DNA from: Hexactinellida sp. DTS-2022
Taxonomy: Eukaryota > Porifera > Hexactinellida
DNA length: 64,000 bases
NCBI GenBank assembly: GCA_028753945.1
Contig: JAPNXP010000005.1
Span: 1,364,001 to 1,428,000 of the forward strand
Reading direction: 5' to 3'
The translations under genes were made by a program, and so were the position numbers. Shown here in pieces: positions 50,777 through 62,053 of the stretch (position 1 is its first letter; every line of letters begins with the position of its first letter). The notes below the pieces were generated by a model, which searched no databases, was not told the DNA's origin, and saw nothing but the letters and a program-made list of their open reading frames with translations.

Positions 50777-53615
50777 GATACACTGACATAATTAATCGAT
50801 CTGTCTTTAACTTATCGAGATGGTTCCAATTAGATTATTACTGTGCCGACTATACTACGTATAGTATAGTGGCCCAGTTCTAATCTTAGTGCTTTGGTAT
50901 ATTATTACTGTGCCGACTATACTATAGTATAGTGGCCCAGTATTAGAATCACTGCCTTTATTTTTATTATTATTTCTCCGTAGCAGGTGCCCTGGCCACA
51001 CCTGTATACATAGAGGGCTGAAACTTGGCATGTAGATTCGGAGTCGACGTCTAATTTGCACCTGGGGTTACGATTTTGTATTAACAAATTTTTGACACAT
51101 CTTTAACACCTTTCAAAATTTGTCTGGTCCATAACTAAAAAAATGTTTTACTAAACCCCCAAATTTTATTTCACATTTGGATTCACCATAAAATTCTGCG
51201 TCTGAGGGGAGAAGAAATTTTTCAATAAGGGGTTTAATTTCTCCCATAAATGGGGGTTGAAATTTCTTGGTTTACTCACACTTCAATTTCAGTAAAGTGT
51301 TAAATCTAATTCTATTGTTTCAACTTGTAATAATTATATTGATTTAACTTGTTAAATCCTACTCTAGTGATTCAACTTGCGATAATTATATTGATTTAAC
51401 TTATAAATTCCAGCTGGCTTCTATTTAATTCTAGCATTACTATACAATGGATTAAATTAAATTAATTTATATAAGGAATTTGTTGACTTTACTCAACTCA
51501 CCGTGGATAACATTGCTAAAATAAATAACTAATAATTTACTTTATTATCAATAAGTAATGAATGGCATTAAACTAAAGATGGTTTATGATAGAACCGTTA
51601 ACATTTTACATTCCACAACAACGACAGATAAAGTGATTATATTTATTTCGCGAGAATATTCTTGCACAATTAATGTACTGACGTAATTTATTATAATTTA
51701 TTCCTTTTGTATTTAACTTATAGACGGTTCCAATTGGATTATTGGGGTTATCGAGTGCGCTGAATTCAAATATGATAGTGAAATTCGATTTAAATTAATA
51801 ATAAGTGCAAATAATTGAACTTTATTTATTTTGCTGTACATAATAATGATGTTAAATTATTAATTTATTAATTAAATATTTATACTAATTAGCTAAATTT
51901 CATTAATCTCAGAGATGATACAAGATAGAAACAAACTTTCAATTTATCAATTGGTCCTTATGCCACGTACCACCTATACAAGTGAGTCTTGACACCTTGA
52001 GGTGATGATGACATCGTCAAAAAAATGTATTTTACAATTTTGTGAATTCGATACTTAAAATGGGTTATTTGAAGTTGGGTGAAGACCCAACACTCACATA
52101 AAAAATGCTTAGTCATCAGCTATTATATTCTACTCAAACTTGAATATCTCTAATATGAAGTGAACTAAATGGAAACTTCCTCCACTCTAAGGGTCGATGC
52201 CTTCTGTAACACCTTTTGATATATTTTAACACCTTCATAGTGATGATGACATGGCGAAAAAAAATCCAAAATTGCAGCTGTGCTGACAGCATGTCCCATT
52301 GGAGGCACTATCAATAAACCACCACCAAAATATAGTGCCACCAAAGGAACATGCGTCGGCACAGCTGCAATTTTGTTTTCCTTCCGTATCCTCTCCACAG
52401 AACAGAGTATTATTAACTAAGAGCCCAAGTTTTCAGGATATGTGTCTCATGGGTCACAGATGTGCACCTGGGGTTACGATTTTTGATTAAATTTTTTTGG
52501 ACCCCTTTTTACATCTGTTTAATATTAGAAAAAGAACAATAAATAGTGCGCGAATATTTAATTTATATGCATTCGAAAGAGAATTAAATTCTACACCTTT
52601 GCACAGTGCACGAATTTTAAAATTGGGTTTCGTTTGTGCCACAATTGAGTTGCAAATTCCCTTTGTTTACTCACACTTCAATTTCAGTAAACTGTGAAAT
52701 CTAATTCCATTGTTTCAACTTGTAACAATTATATTGATTTAACTTGTTAAATTTTTCACTATTGTTTCAACTTGCGATAATTATATTGATTTAACTAATA
52801 AATAACAGCTGGCTTCTATTTAATGTAGTATTACTATACAATGGATTAAATAAAATAAAATAATATATGGAATTTGTTGACTCTACTCAACTCACCGTGG
52901 ATAACATTGCTAAAATAAATAACTAATAATATAATTTATTATCAATACATAATGAATGAATGGCAATAAACTCTAGATGGTTTGTGATAGAAACAAACAT
53001 CAAATTTATCAATCGTTCCTTGTGGCTCGGATCAATTAACAACATGACACCTTGAGCCGTTGATGACATGGCGAAAAAATCCAAAATTGCAGCCTGTTCC
53101 TTTGGAGGCACTATCAATAAACAACCAACAAAATATAGTGCCACCAAAGGAACATGCGTCGGCACAGCTGCAATTATTTTTACTGTGCCGACTATACTAT
53201 AGTATAGTGGCCCAGTATTGAAATCACTGCCTTTATTACTGTGCCGACTATACTACAGTATAGTGGCCCAGTTCTAATCTTACTGCATTGGTTAGTTATT
53301 ACTGTGCCGACTATACTACAGTATAGTGGCCCAGTTCTAATCTTACTGCCTTGGTTAGTTATCATTATTATTATTACTGTGCCGACTATACTATAGTATA
53401 GTGGCCCAGTTCTAATCTTACTGCCTTGGTTAGGTATTATTATTACTGTGCCGACTATACTATAGTATAGTGGCCCAGTATTGGTCTTAGTGCCTTGGTT
53501 ATTATTATTATCCTTCCGTATCCTCTCCACAGAACAGAGTTTTATTAACTAAGAACTGAAAATTTCAGGATAGGTGTCTCATGGGTTACAGATGTGCACC
53601 TGGGGTCACGATTTT
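50777..53615 (+). repeat. hairpin-array block, right part
   Basis: Continues the block cut at 41442. Two 60-bp repeats (about 50840, 50907), the 'gtgccctggcc' variant block, then units with hairpins at 52257-52378 and 53074-53175. The second hairpin lacks most of its left arm (short between 'gcagcctg' and 'ttcctttgg'). Five more 60-bp repeats follow (53180-53490). It ends at 'ggtcacgatttttt'. Confidence 0.78.
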
Positions 53616-54640
53616 TTAATTTCTACTTGGGAAAACTTTTAACGGGACTTTTAGCTTTTTTTGTCCCACAAGAAAATAAATGCAATAACAAGAAAACTTT
53701 TAGAATCATTAGTATCAGAAAAGTATCTGAAACTGATAGCTCTTCATGATTTTATTAATCCGTCCTCATTTTCCTGATAATTAGGCTCAAAGTTGCCACA
53801 ATTCACCCTTAACTTTCCAAAATCGTAAATTCATTAATATTCAGTTATGCATTATTCCGTGGATTCGATGAAGATCTACTATTTATGAATAATTCAATTA
53901 GATTCAGTGTTATTTCGATTCAAGTTATTGTTTGATATTATAATTACAATAAAGAATTCTAGTATATATGAATAATTAATTTACATTCAATAGCTATTAC
54001 TATACAAATCGATTTCTGATATCATAGTTACAATAAAGTAGTATTCTATTTATATGAATAATTCAATTTGATTCAATAGCTGCTACTATATAAATCGATT
54101 TCTAATACAATAGTGTATTAAAGTTTTCTCGTATATGAAAATTCAATTTCACTCAACAGTTATTCAATTTCAGAACGATTTCTGATATTTAAACAATGGA
54201 TTAATTAATGAGATGGAATATCTATTTGTAGAAATATTTGTCTATGTGTGTGCTTGGTCTCCGAATTGTATTAGAGTGATAGGGTGGGGTCTAAAACGCA
54301 TTTATAATGGAATATAAACTTAATCCCTTTTGTCATTCTAAGTAAACAAGTACAGTAGAAACTCGTTAATACGAACACCAACGGACGTTAAAAATGTGTT
54401 CGCTTTATCCGGAGTTCGTATTAACCGGAGTAATGCTAATTGAATAGCCATTGTAGGGACCAGATTTTGTGGAACAGTTTATTCGTATTAACCGTGTTCG
54501 TACTAACGAGGTTCTACTGTATGCTGATTTCCATTTTTTAACAGTATATTAAAATTCATTGGATTAAAGCAAATTAAATTAAATTGGGAATTTGTTTACT
54601 TAATTAACTCAACTCACAGTGGATATAAACATCGGTTATA
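53616..54640. other. unassigned AT-rich DNA between array blocks
   Basis: Mostly unique AT-rich sequence, with a faint 70-90 bp repetition of 'ttcaatag ctattactat' words at 53870-54180. A Helitron-like phrase (tctatgtgtgtgcttgg) lies near 54240, and a pogo MITE at 54353-54519. No frame of interest. Confidence 0.4.
54353..54519. mobile_element. pogo/Tigger-type MITE, TA duplication
   Basis: Ends CAGTAGAAACTCGTTAATAC and (reverse) CAGTAGAACCTCGTTAGTAC, with TA on both sides. Removing it rejoins 'agtaaacaagta' with 'tgctgattt', a word also present at 48525. The same family is at 58965-59148. Confidence 0.88.
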
Positions 54641-54649
54641 ATTATCCAT

Positions 54650-55170
54650 CTAACAAATTTGATTAAAAGTCTACCAAAATTCGTTATACCTCTAACAAAA
54701 TTTGTGAAATGTCTAACAGATTTTCCATTTACAAAATTACTAAAAAGTCTAACAAAATCACTGAAAAGTCTAATAAAATTACTGAAAAGTCTAACAGAAT
54801 CATTGAAAAGTTTAACAGAATCATTGAAAAGTCTAACAAAATTACTGAAAAGTCTGACAAAATTACTGAAAATACTTTTCATTAATTGTAGGATTAGGTT
54901 AATTAGAGCTGTTAGCTGTATCAGTAATTTTGTACTTTTCATTAATTTTTGTTAGACTTTCCATTAATTTTTGTTAGACTTTTTACTAATTTAGTTAGAC
55001 TTTTCATTAAATTTGTTAGACTTTTCACTAATTTTGTTAGAGCCCTCATTGATTTTGATAAACTTTCTAGTAATTTTGGTGATGGTAAATCTGTTAGACA
55101 TTTCACAACTTTTGTTAGAGGTATAACGAATTTTGTTAGACTTTTAACTAAATTTGTTAGACCGATAATT
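54650..55170. repeat. inverted pair of 'aagtctaacaaaatt' minisatellites
   Basis: 54650-54880 has about ten copies of actgaaaagtctaacaaaat; 54940-55165 has about ten copies of the complement (ttttgttagacttttcact). The unit is about 20-21 bp. The outer edges match as inverted ends (ctaacaaatttgatta versus ttaactaaatttgttag). The long open frames across it are repeats of one peptide word and are not genes. Confidence 0.7.
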
Positions 55171-55179
55171 AGGACCCCA

Positions 55180-58075
55180 TAAACATCGCTAAAATAATAA
55201 ACTATTTATATCATTTATTATATATACATAATGAATGAATGGCATTAAACAAGATAGAAATAATTTAAAATGAACAATCGTTCCTTTGTCCCATACAACT
55301 TGTTAAATGAGTCTAAACACTATGAGTCGTTCATGACAGGGCGAAAAAAATCTAAAATTGCAGCTGTACCGACAGCATGTTCCTTTGGAGGCACTATCAA
55401 TAAACCACCACCAAAATATAGTGCCACCAAAGGAGCATGCGTCGGCACAGGCTGCAATTTTGGATTTTTTTATTATTATTATTTTTTATCCGTAGCCACT
55501 CCACAAAACAGAGTTTTATTAATTAAGAGCCCAAATTTTTAGGATGGGTGTCTCAAGGGTTACAGATGTGCACCTGGGGTTACGATTTTTGATTAACAAA
55601 TTTTGGACACATTTTTAACACCTTTCAAAATTTGTCTGGTCCATAACTCAAAAAATGTTTTACTAAACCCCCAAATTTTATTTCATATTTAGCTTCACCA
55701 TAAAATTCTGCGTCTGATGGGAGAAGAAATTTTTCAATAAAGGGGTCAATTTCTGCCATAAATGGGGGGTGAAATTTCTTTGTTTACTCACACTTCAATT
55801 TCAGCAAAGTGTTAAATCTAATTCTATTGTTTCAACTTGTAATAATTATATTGATTCAACTTGTGAGATCGAGTAGGCTTCTATTTTCCAATTGAAAACT
55901 AAGATTCTACATTCCATAACAACGACAGATTATTTGATTATATTTATTTCTGCTTAGAATATTCTTGCACAATGGATACATAACATATTTAATTCTAATT
56001 AATTCGCTCTGTGTTTAACGTATAGAGACGGTTCCAAATAGATTATTGGCGTTATCGAGTGCGCTGAATTCAAATATGATAATTAAATTCAATTTAAATT
56101 AATAATTATTGCAAATAATTGAACTTAATTTATTTTGATGTACATACTATTGGTATTAAATTATTAATAGATTAATTAAATATTTATACTAATTAGCTAA
56201 ATTTCATTAATCTCATAAATGATAGCAGATAGAAACAAACTTTCAATTTATCAATTGGTCCTTATGGCACGTACCACCTATACAAGTGAGTCTTGACACC
56301 TTGAGGTGATTATGACATCGTCAAAAAAATGTATTTTTACAATTTTGTTAATTAAATATAATTCGCATGGGTTGGTTGGAGTTGGGTAAACACTCAACAC
56401 GCACATAAAAAATGCTGGGTCATCACAGATTATATTCTACTGAAACTTGAATATCTCTCAAATATAATGAGCTAAATTGAGACTTCCAACTCACTAAGGG
56501 TCGTTGCCTTTTGAAACACGTTTCTGAAATAATTTAACACCTTCATAGTGATGATGACTTGGCGAAAAAAAATCCAAAATTGCAGCCTGTGCCGACAGCA
56601 TGTTCCTTTGGAGGCACTATCAATAAACTACCATCAAAATATAGTGAAAGGAACATGCGTCGGCACAGGCTGCAATTTTGGATTTTTATACTGTGCCGAC
56701 ACAGTTCTAATCTTACTGCCTTTATTATTACTTCCCCATAGACGGTGCCCTGGCCAGACCTTTATACATTGAGGGCTGAAACTTGGCATGTAGGTTCGGA
56801 GTGACCGTCTAATTTGCACCTGGGGTTACGATTTTTGATCAAATAATTTTAACACCTATTTAAACTAATTATGGCTATTATATGAAATCATACCTTGCGA
56901 ATTTGATAAGATTTTCATATTGGATAGCTAATTTAATTCTACACCTTTTCGAAAATAAAAAATAAAAAACTTTACGTTAATTTATGCCACAAATCGGGGT
57001 TTAAATTTCTTTGTTTACTCACACTTCAGTTTCAGTAAACTGTTAAATCTAATTCCATTGTTTCAACTTGTAATAAATATATTGATTAAACTTGTTAAAT
57101 CTTACACTATTGTTTAAACTTGCGATAATCATATTGATTCCACTTGTGAAATCGAGTTGGCTTCTATTTAATAATTGAAAAACTAAGATTTTACATTCCA
57201 TAACAACAACAGATTATGTGATTATATTTACTCAAGTTCTGCGTGAATATTCTGCACAATGGATACACTGACATAAATAATCGCTCTGTCTTCAACTTAT
57301 AGAGACTGTTCCAATTATATTATTGGGGTTATCGAGTGTGCGGAATTGAAATTTGATAGCCAAATTAATTAATTAATTATTTATGGCAAAATAATTTAAA
57401 TTAATTATTGTAAGTTGACATGAAATTGGTGTTATATTAAAATAATATTAATAAATATTTATAGTAATTAATTAAATATCATAAATCTCAGAGATGATAC
57501 AAGATAGAAACAAACTTCCAATTTATCAATTGATCCTTATGGTACGTGCCACCTATACAAGTGGGTCTTGACACCTTAAGGTGATGATGACATCGTAAAA
57601 AAATGTATTTTTCCAATTTTGTTAATTAAATAATTCGCATGGGTTGGTTGGAGTTGGGTAAACACCCAACACGGACTTAAAAAATGCTGAATCATCAGCT
57701 ATTATATTGATGCTAAAACTTGAATACCTCTAAAATGAAGTAAACTAAATGGAAACTTCCACCACTCTAAGGGTCGATGCCTTCTGAAACACCTTTTTTT
57801 AATAATTTAACACCTTCATAGTGATGATGACATGGCGAAAAAAAAAATCCAAAATTGCAGCCTGTGCCGACAGCAAGTTTCTTTGGAGGCACTATCAATA
57901 AACCACCACCAGAATATAGTGCCACCAAAGGAACTTGCGTCGGCACAGGCTGCAATTTTGGATTTTTATTTCTCCGTAGACGGTACCCTGCCCTCACCTT
58001 TATACATTAAGGGCTAAAACTTGGCATGTAGGTGCGGAGTGACCGTCTAATTTGCACCTGGGGTTACGAAAAAAG
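55180..58075 (+). repeat. hairpin-array block, last part
   Basis: Three units with hairpins at 55343-55470, 56566-56687 and 57838-57966. In the second the right arm has lost 'gccacca'. Short and long spacers are mixed. Only a vestige of the 60-bp repeat remains (56690-56720). The block stops inside the conserved word 'cacctggggttacga' at 58069, where the MULE-like relic begins. Confidence 0.78.
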
Positions 58076-59480
58076 TTTGCCCAAACTTTCCAGAGCGGCA
58101 TGGGAGCTTAAATCGCGGTTATATCCTAAAGTATCAGAATCAGGCATAAAACTTAACTAGCCAGAGGTTGGTCACGGAACCTTAATTTTTGACCCCACTA
58201 CATGAGAAGGCTTGTGGAATAGATCTTTCATGTCAGAAATGAATATTTGAACTTGATTACGGTTGATGTTATGATTCCTGCACCAGTACCGTGCACTTCT
58301 GAAAATGTGGTTCCAGCAGCGGAGTCTGATTGAATTGGGAAGAAATTTTCTAATCGCATCTACAATTCCTTTTTCTTCGTCAGTCACTATTGCATTGGAA
58401 ATACTCTTTGTGTAAGTGCTGAAACTTTAATAGCGGACATTTCAAACAGGATCTCGTGGTTTATTTGTAGCTTCCGTTCATGTATTAAAAATAGTCCTGG
58501 AATTACTGGAGACTCTTTAAAGATCGTGTGCCGAAAGAGAAGCGGAGATACGAAGAAATCTCCAAGGTTGAATGTGGTATCATATGAGAATAACTGTTTT
58601 GACTGTGACTCTATTTTCTATTTGCAAGATGCGATCCATTTGATCCATAATGTCCTTCATCCCACAAACAACTATTAAATCTGGATAAGTCTGGATCGTC
58701 CACACGAAATCTGGTAAATCATAAGCTATTTCATGTATATTGTATAAAGCATCATGAGAAATTCTGTTCTGTTTATTAATAGTCATCTTAATGTTTCGTA
58801 CCTTAACACAAATGAAATACATATTGGTCATCCTTCTATAACTTTTTCCTATTCCAATTCATGCTATAAAAGCACAGTGTTAACATTTATGGATGGCGGA
58901 AATAAGTTTACAAAATTACGAGTATTTTTGTGCCTAGCAAGGATGCAAAGTTAAAAACCTGGTACAGTGGAATCTCGTTAATACGAATACCAACGGACGA
59001 TAAAAATTTCGTTCGCTTTATCCGGAGTTCGTATTAACCGGAGTATTACCCATTCAATAGGCATTGTAGGGACTTGATTTGTGGATCTGTTTGTTCGTCT
59101 TATTCGGAAATTCGTATTAAATGTGTTCGTACTAACGAGGTTCTACTGTATTTGAATTTACCTGTTTGATATCCCTGGGTTTCATAACTCTTGATAGAGA
59201 GGGGTTGTAGTTCATTGCTGCAATTTCTGATTTATACAGTTTAGCTGGGTCAGTATTTGAGAATGAGGAAGGGCATTGTTTGCAGTAGATTCGTTCGGTG
59301 TGCTTCTTCTGGTTGCCATGAGGGAAATCTTCGGATATGTTTTCATCTCCAATGTACTGAATTAAAACTTACGTGTATGTATACATTAGATGCAATGATA
59401 CAGTGGATGTATTATTATCCTGTAAGGGTAGGGCTGGAGCCTAGTACCCCAGTATTTATATTACTTACTTTATCTTCATT
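58076..59480 (-). pseudogene. second MULE-like transposase relic
   Basis: Read on the minus strand: an exon-like TRHAYVLLDNEDK with a GTAAGT donor near 59470, then (after an acceptor near 59360) YIGDENISEDFPHGNQKKHT and MKPRDIKQVNSN. Then ISHDALYNIHEIAYDLPDFV, DTTFNLGDFFVSPLLFRH, PGLFLIHERKLQINHEI, and VTDEEKGIVDAIRKFLP followed by LRCWNHIFRSARYW. The last groups contain the catalytic Asp/Asp and CW..H of the MULE class. Frameshifts near 58575, stops, and a MITE at 58965-59148 break it. This type differs from the FLYWCH-MULE at 38.9 kb. The downstream tail near 58080-58140 may still be coding relic. Confidence 0.78.
58965..59148. mobile_element. pogo/Tigger-type MITE inside the MULE relic
   Basis: Ends CAGTGGAATCTCGTTAATAC and (reverse) CAGTAGAACCTCGTTAGTAC; TA on both sides (58963-58964, 59149-59150). 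Same family as 54353-54519. It separates the PRDIKQVNSN part of the transposase from the rest. Confidence 0.88.
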
Positions 59481-59515
59481 GTCAAGTAGCACATACGCAT
59501 GTCTAGTAATTTTAA

Positions 59516-59931
59516 CAGGGTTGATAAAAATCATGATTTTTTTAAAATCAAAAAAATCCGATTTTTTTGATTTAAATCAGAGTTTTTGATTTTAATTGTT
59601 TTTTTGCAATCTATATCACACTGGCGTATATTATTTGGCTAATAGATTAACTACATTGATAATGACTCATTATCATTGTAATTTGACTCATTATCAATGT
59701 ATTTCTTTTCTTTTCGCCCAAAAACAATAGACATAAAAAATCTGATTTAAATCAAAAAATTCTGATTTAAATCAAAAAAATCCGATTTTTTTGATTTAAA
59801 TCAGACTTTTTTGATTTAAATCAGATTTTTGATTTAAATCAGATTTTTGATTTAAATCATGATTTTTATTAATAAAAATCATTGATTTAAATCAATGATT
59901 TAAATCACTTGATTTAAATCAAACAACCCTG
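59516..59931. mobile_element. hAT-type MITE made of GATTTAAATC repeats
   Basis: Ends CAGGGTTGATAAAAATCA and (reverse) CAGGGTTGTTTGATTTAAAT. The interior is mainly gatttaaatca repeats. Flanks: ctagtaat ends 5 nt before the left end (59503-59510) and ctagtaaa starts directly after the right end, so the 8-bp duplication seems present with five extra bases (tttaa). Confidence 0.78.
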
Positions 59932-60091
59932 CTAGTAAACCATTTGAACGTCCTTCAGGTATATCAATAGAATAATAACTTTTTCGAACGATTGGTCTAG
60001 ACTCTAGATCGAGGAAGTTTAATGACACCATTATTTCCCATCGATATTGATCCGACTTCCAATCATCTAAACAATAGAAATAGTATATCTA

Positions 60092-60374
60092 CAGTAAACT
60101 CCCATTATAACGAACTCGGTTATATCTGAATACCTGTTATATCGAATTCAGTTAAATTCCCCAAATCTTTCATATTGAATTTGAGTACAATTAAGTCCGG
60201 TTTTATCGAACTGGATATATCGAAATTCCGCTTATATCGAGGTAATTTTTATCCCCATGACCAGTAAAGCAATTAATTATTGTCCGCATATATCGAATTC
60301 TCTTATACCGAAATCCGGTTATATCGAAGTAATTTAGAAGGTCCCTTCAACTTCGATAAAACGGGAGTTGACTG
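60092..60374. mobile_element. pogo/Tigger-type MITE fused to the minisatellite
   Basis: Left end CAGTAAACTCCCATTATAAC with TA before it. The right end in reverse reads CAGTCAACTCCCGTTTTATC, at 60374, and runs directly into the minisatellite without TA. The interior is 'atatcgaa' words. Confidence 0.6.
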
Positions 60375-61690
60375 GGAAACCTGAATAGGATCGACTGGGA
60401 AACCTGAATAGGATCGACTGGGAAACCTGAATAGGATCGACTTGAATAAGATCGACCGGAATAAGATCGACCCATTGCCACGACTGGAATAAGATCGACC
60501 CATTGCCAGGACTGGAATAAGATCGACCCATTTTCTCGACTGGAATAAGATCGACCCATTTTCACGACTGGAATAAGATCGACCCATTGCCACGACTGGA
60601 ATAAGATCGACCCATTGCCAGGACTGGAATAAGATCGACCCATTTTCTCGACTGGAATAAGATCGACCCATTTTCACGACTGGAATAAGATCGACCCATT
60701 GCCACGACTGGAACAAGATCGACCCATTGCCACGACCGGAATAAGATCGACCCATTTTCACGTCTAGAATAAGATAGGCACCAAAAAGACCAAAAGAGCC
60801 TGGGTTTTACATGAGCCATAATATACACCAAAAAAGACCCTGAGTTGTATCATAAGCCATTATACACACCAAAAGAGCCTGAGTTTTATCATGAGCCATA
60901 ATATACACCAAAAAAGAGCCTGAGTTTTATCATGAGCCATAATATACATCAAAAAAGAGCCTGAGTTTTATCATGAGCCATACTTCACACCAAAAGAGCC
61001 TGGATTTTTATCATGAGCTATGATACACACTAAAAGTGCCTATCTTATTCCAGTCGTGGCAATGGGTCGATCTTATTCCGGTCGATCTTATTCCAGTCGT
61101 GGCAATGGGTCGATCTTATTCCGGTCGATCTTATTCCAGTCGTGGCAATGGGTCGATCTTATTCCGGTCGATCTTATTCCAGTCGTGGCAATGGGTCGAT
61201 CTTATTCCGGTCGATCTTATTCCAGTCGTGGCAATGGGTCGATCTTATTCCAGTCGTGGCAATGGGTCGATCTTATTCCGGTCGATCTTATTCCAGTCGT
61301 GGCAATGGGTCGATCTTATTCCGGTCGATCTTATTCCAGTCGTGGCAATGGGTCGATCTTATTCCGGTCGATCTTATTCCAGTCGTGGCAATGGGTCGAT
61401 CTTATTCCAGTCGTGGCAATGGGTCGATCTTATTCCGGTCGATCTTATTCCAGTCGTGGCAATGGGTCGATCTTATTCCGGTCGATCTTATTCCAGTCGT
61501 GGCAATGGGTCGATCTTATTCCGGTCGATCTTATTCCAGTCGTGGCAATGGGTCGATCTTATTCCGGTCGATCTTATTCCAGTCGTGGCAATGGGTCGAT
61601 CTTATTCCGGTCGATCCTATTCCATTAGATAAATTCAGAGGTCGATCATATTCCAGTCGATCTTATTCAGTCAACCCAGTTGACTGAGGT
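60355..61690. repeat. large inverted minisatellite with a tandem-repeat loop
   Basis: 60430-60775 holds about 12 copies of a 28-bp unit (gactggaataagatcgaccc plus attgccac). 61033-61625 holds its complement as 28-bp units alternating with a 15-bp half-unit (atcttattccggtcg), so a 43-bp higher-order unit, about 14 rounds. The loop 60780-61030 is a third repeat of about 45 bp (agagcctgagttttatcatg). Arms meet as aataagataggcacca / gtgcctatcttatt. Frames open in all three phases are a by-product of a unit with no stop codon and a length not divisible by 3. Confidence 0.85.
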
Positions 61691-62053
61691 ATTAATATAC
61701 CTAATTAGTAATTGTTTATCATTACCTTTAGAATCTTTGTTCGAAAAAATGAACACATCACCAGCTTAGGGCTTTACGGGAGGTAGTGCTATCGTATCTT
61801 CAAAAGATATTCTGAGAAGCAGATTAGCTGCTTCCTGAGGGTTATACGTTGTGTAGCGACTAGCATATGGTTGTGGACCTGTGGTGATTCCATAATTTTA
61901 AGTTCCGAAATGACATATTTCCTTATATACTGGATACAAGTAGGTACGTATTTGTAAAATTTTATCGATGTGTTAAAGTATATGAATCAATCACAATATA
62001 TACAATAAAGTCAATGTGTTAAAATATACAAATATATCAAATAGACATGTAAG
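61691..62053. other. unassigned AT-rich DNA
   Basis: Nothing recognised except short words repeated near 61975-62050 and 63010-63070 (aatgtgttaaaagtatacaaat, in parts), which are target-side duplications around the MITE nest. Confidence 0.35.

Noticed and set aside
54604..54955. 98-112 codon frames with the words LLKSLTESLK or FVRLFSNF
   Set aside because: Products of the 20-21 bp minisatellite; not genes.
20367..58017. Many 60-90 codon frames with peptides like KNPKLQPVPTACSFGGT on both strands
   Set aside because: All are translations of the hairpin repeat and differ only by repeat variation; no start context and frequent stops in the flanks.
60303..61687. Several long frames (up to 202 codons) with the repeated peptide GRSYSSRGNGSILF on both strands
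   Set aside because: The 28- and 43-bp units contain no stop and are not multiples of 3, so all phases stay open. No non-repeat coding context.
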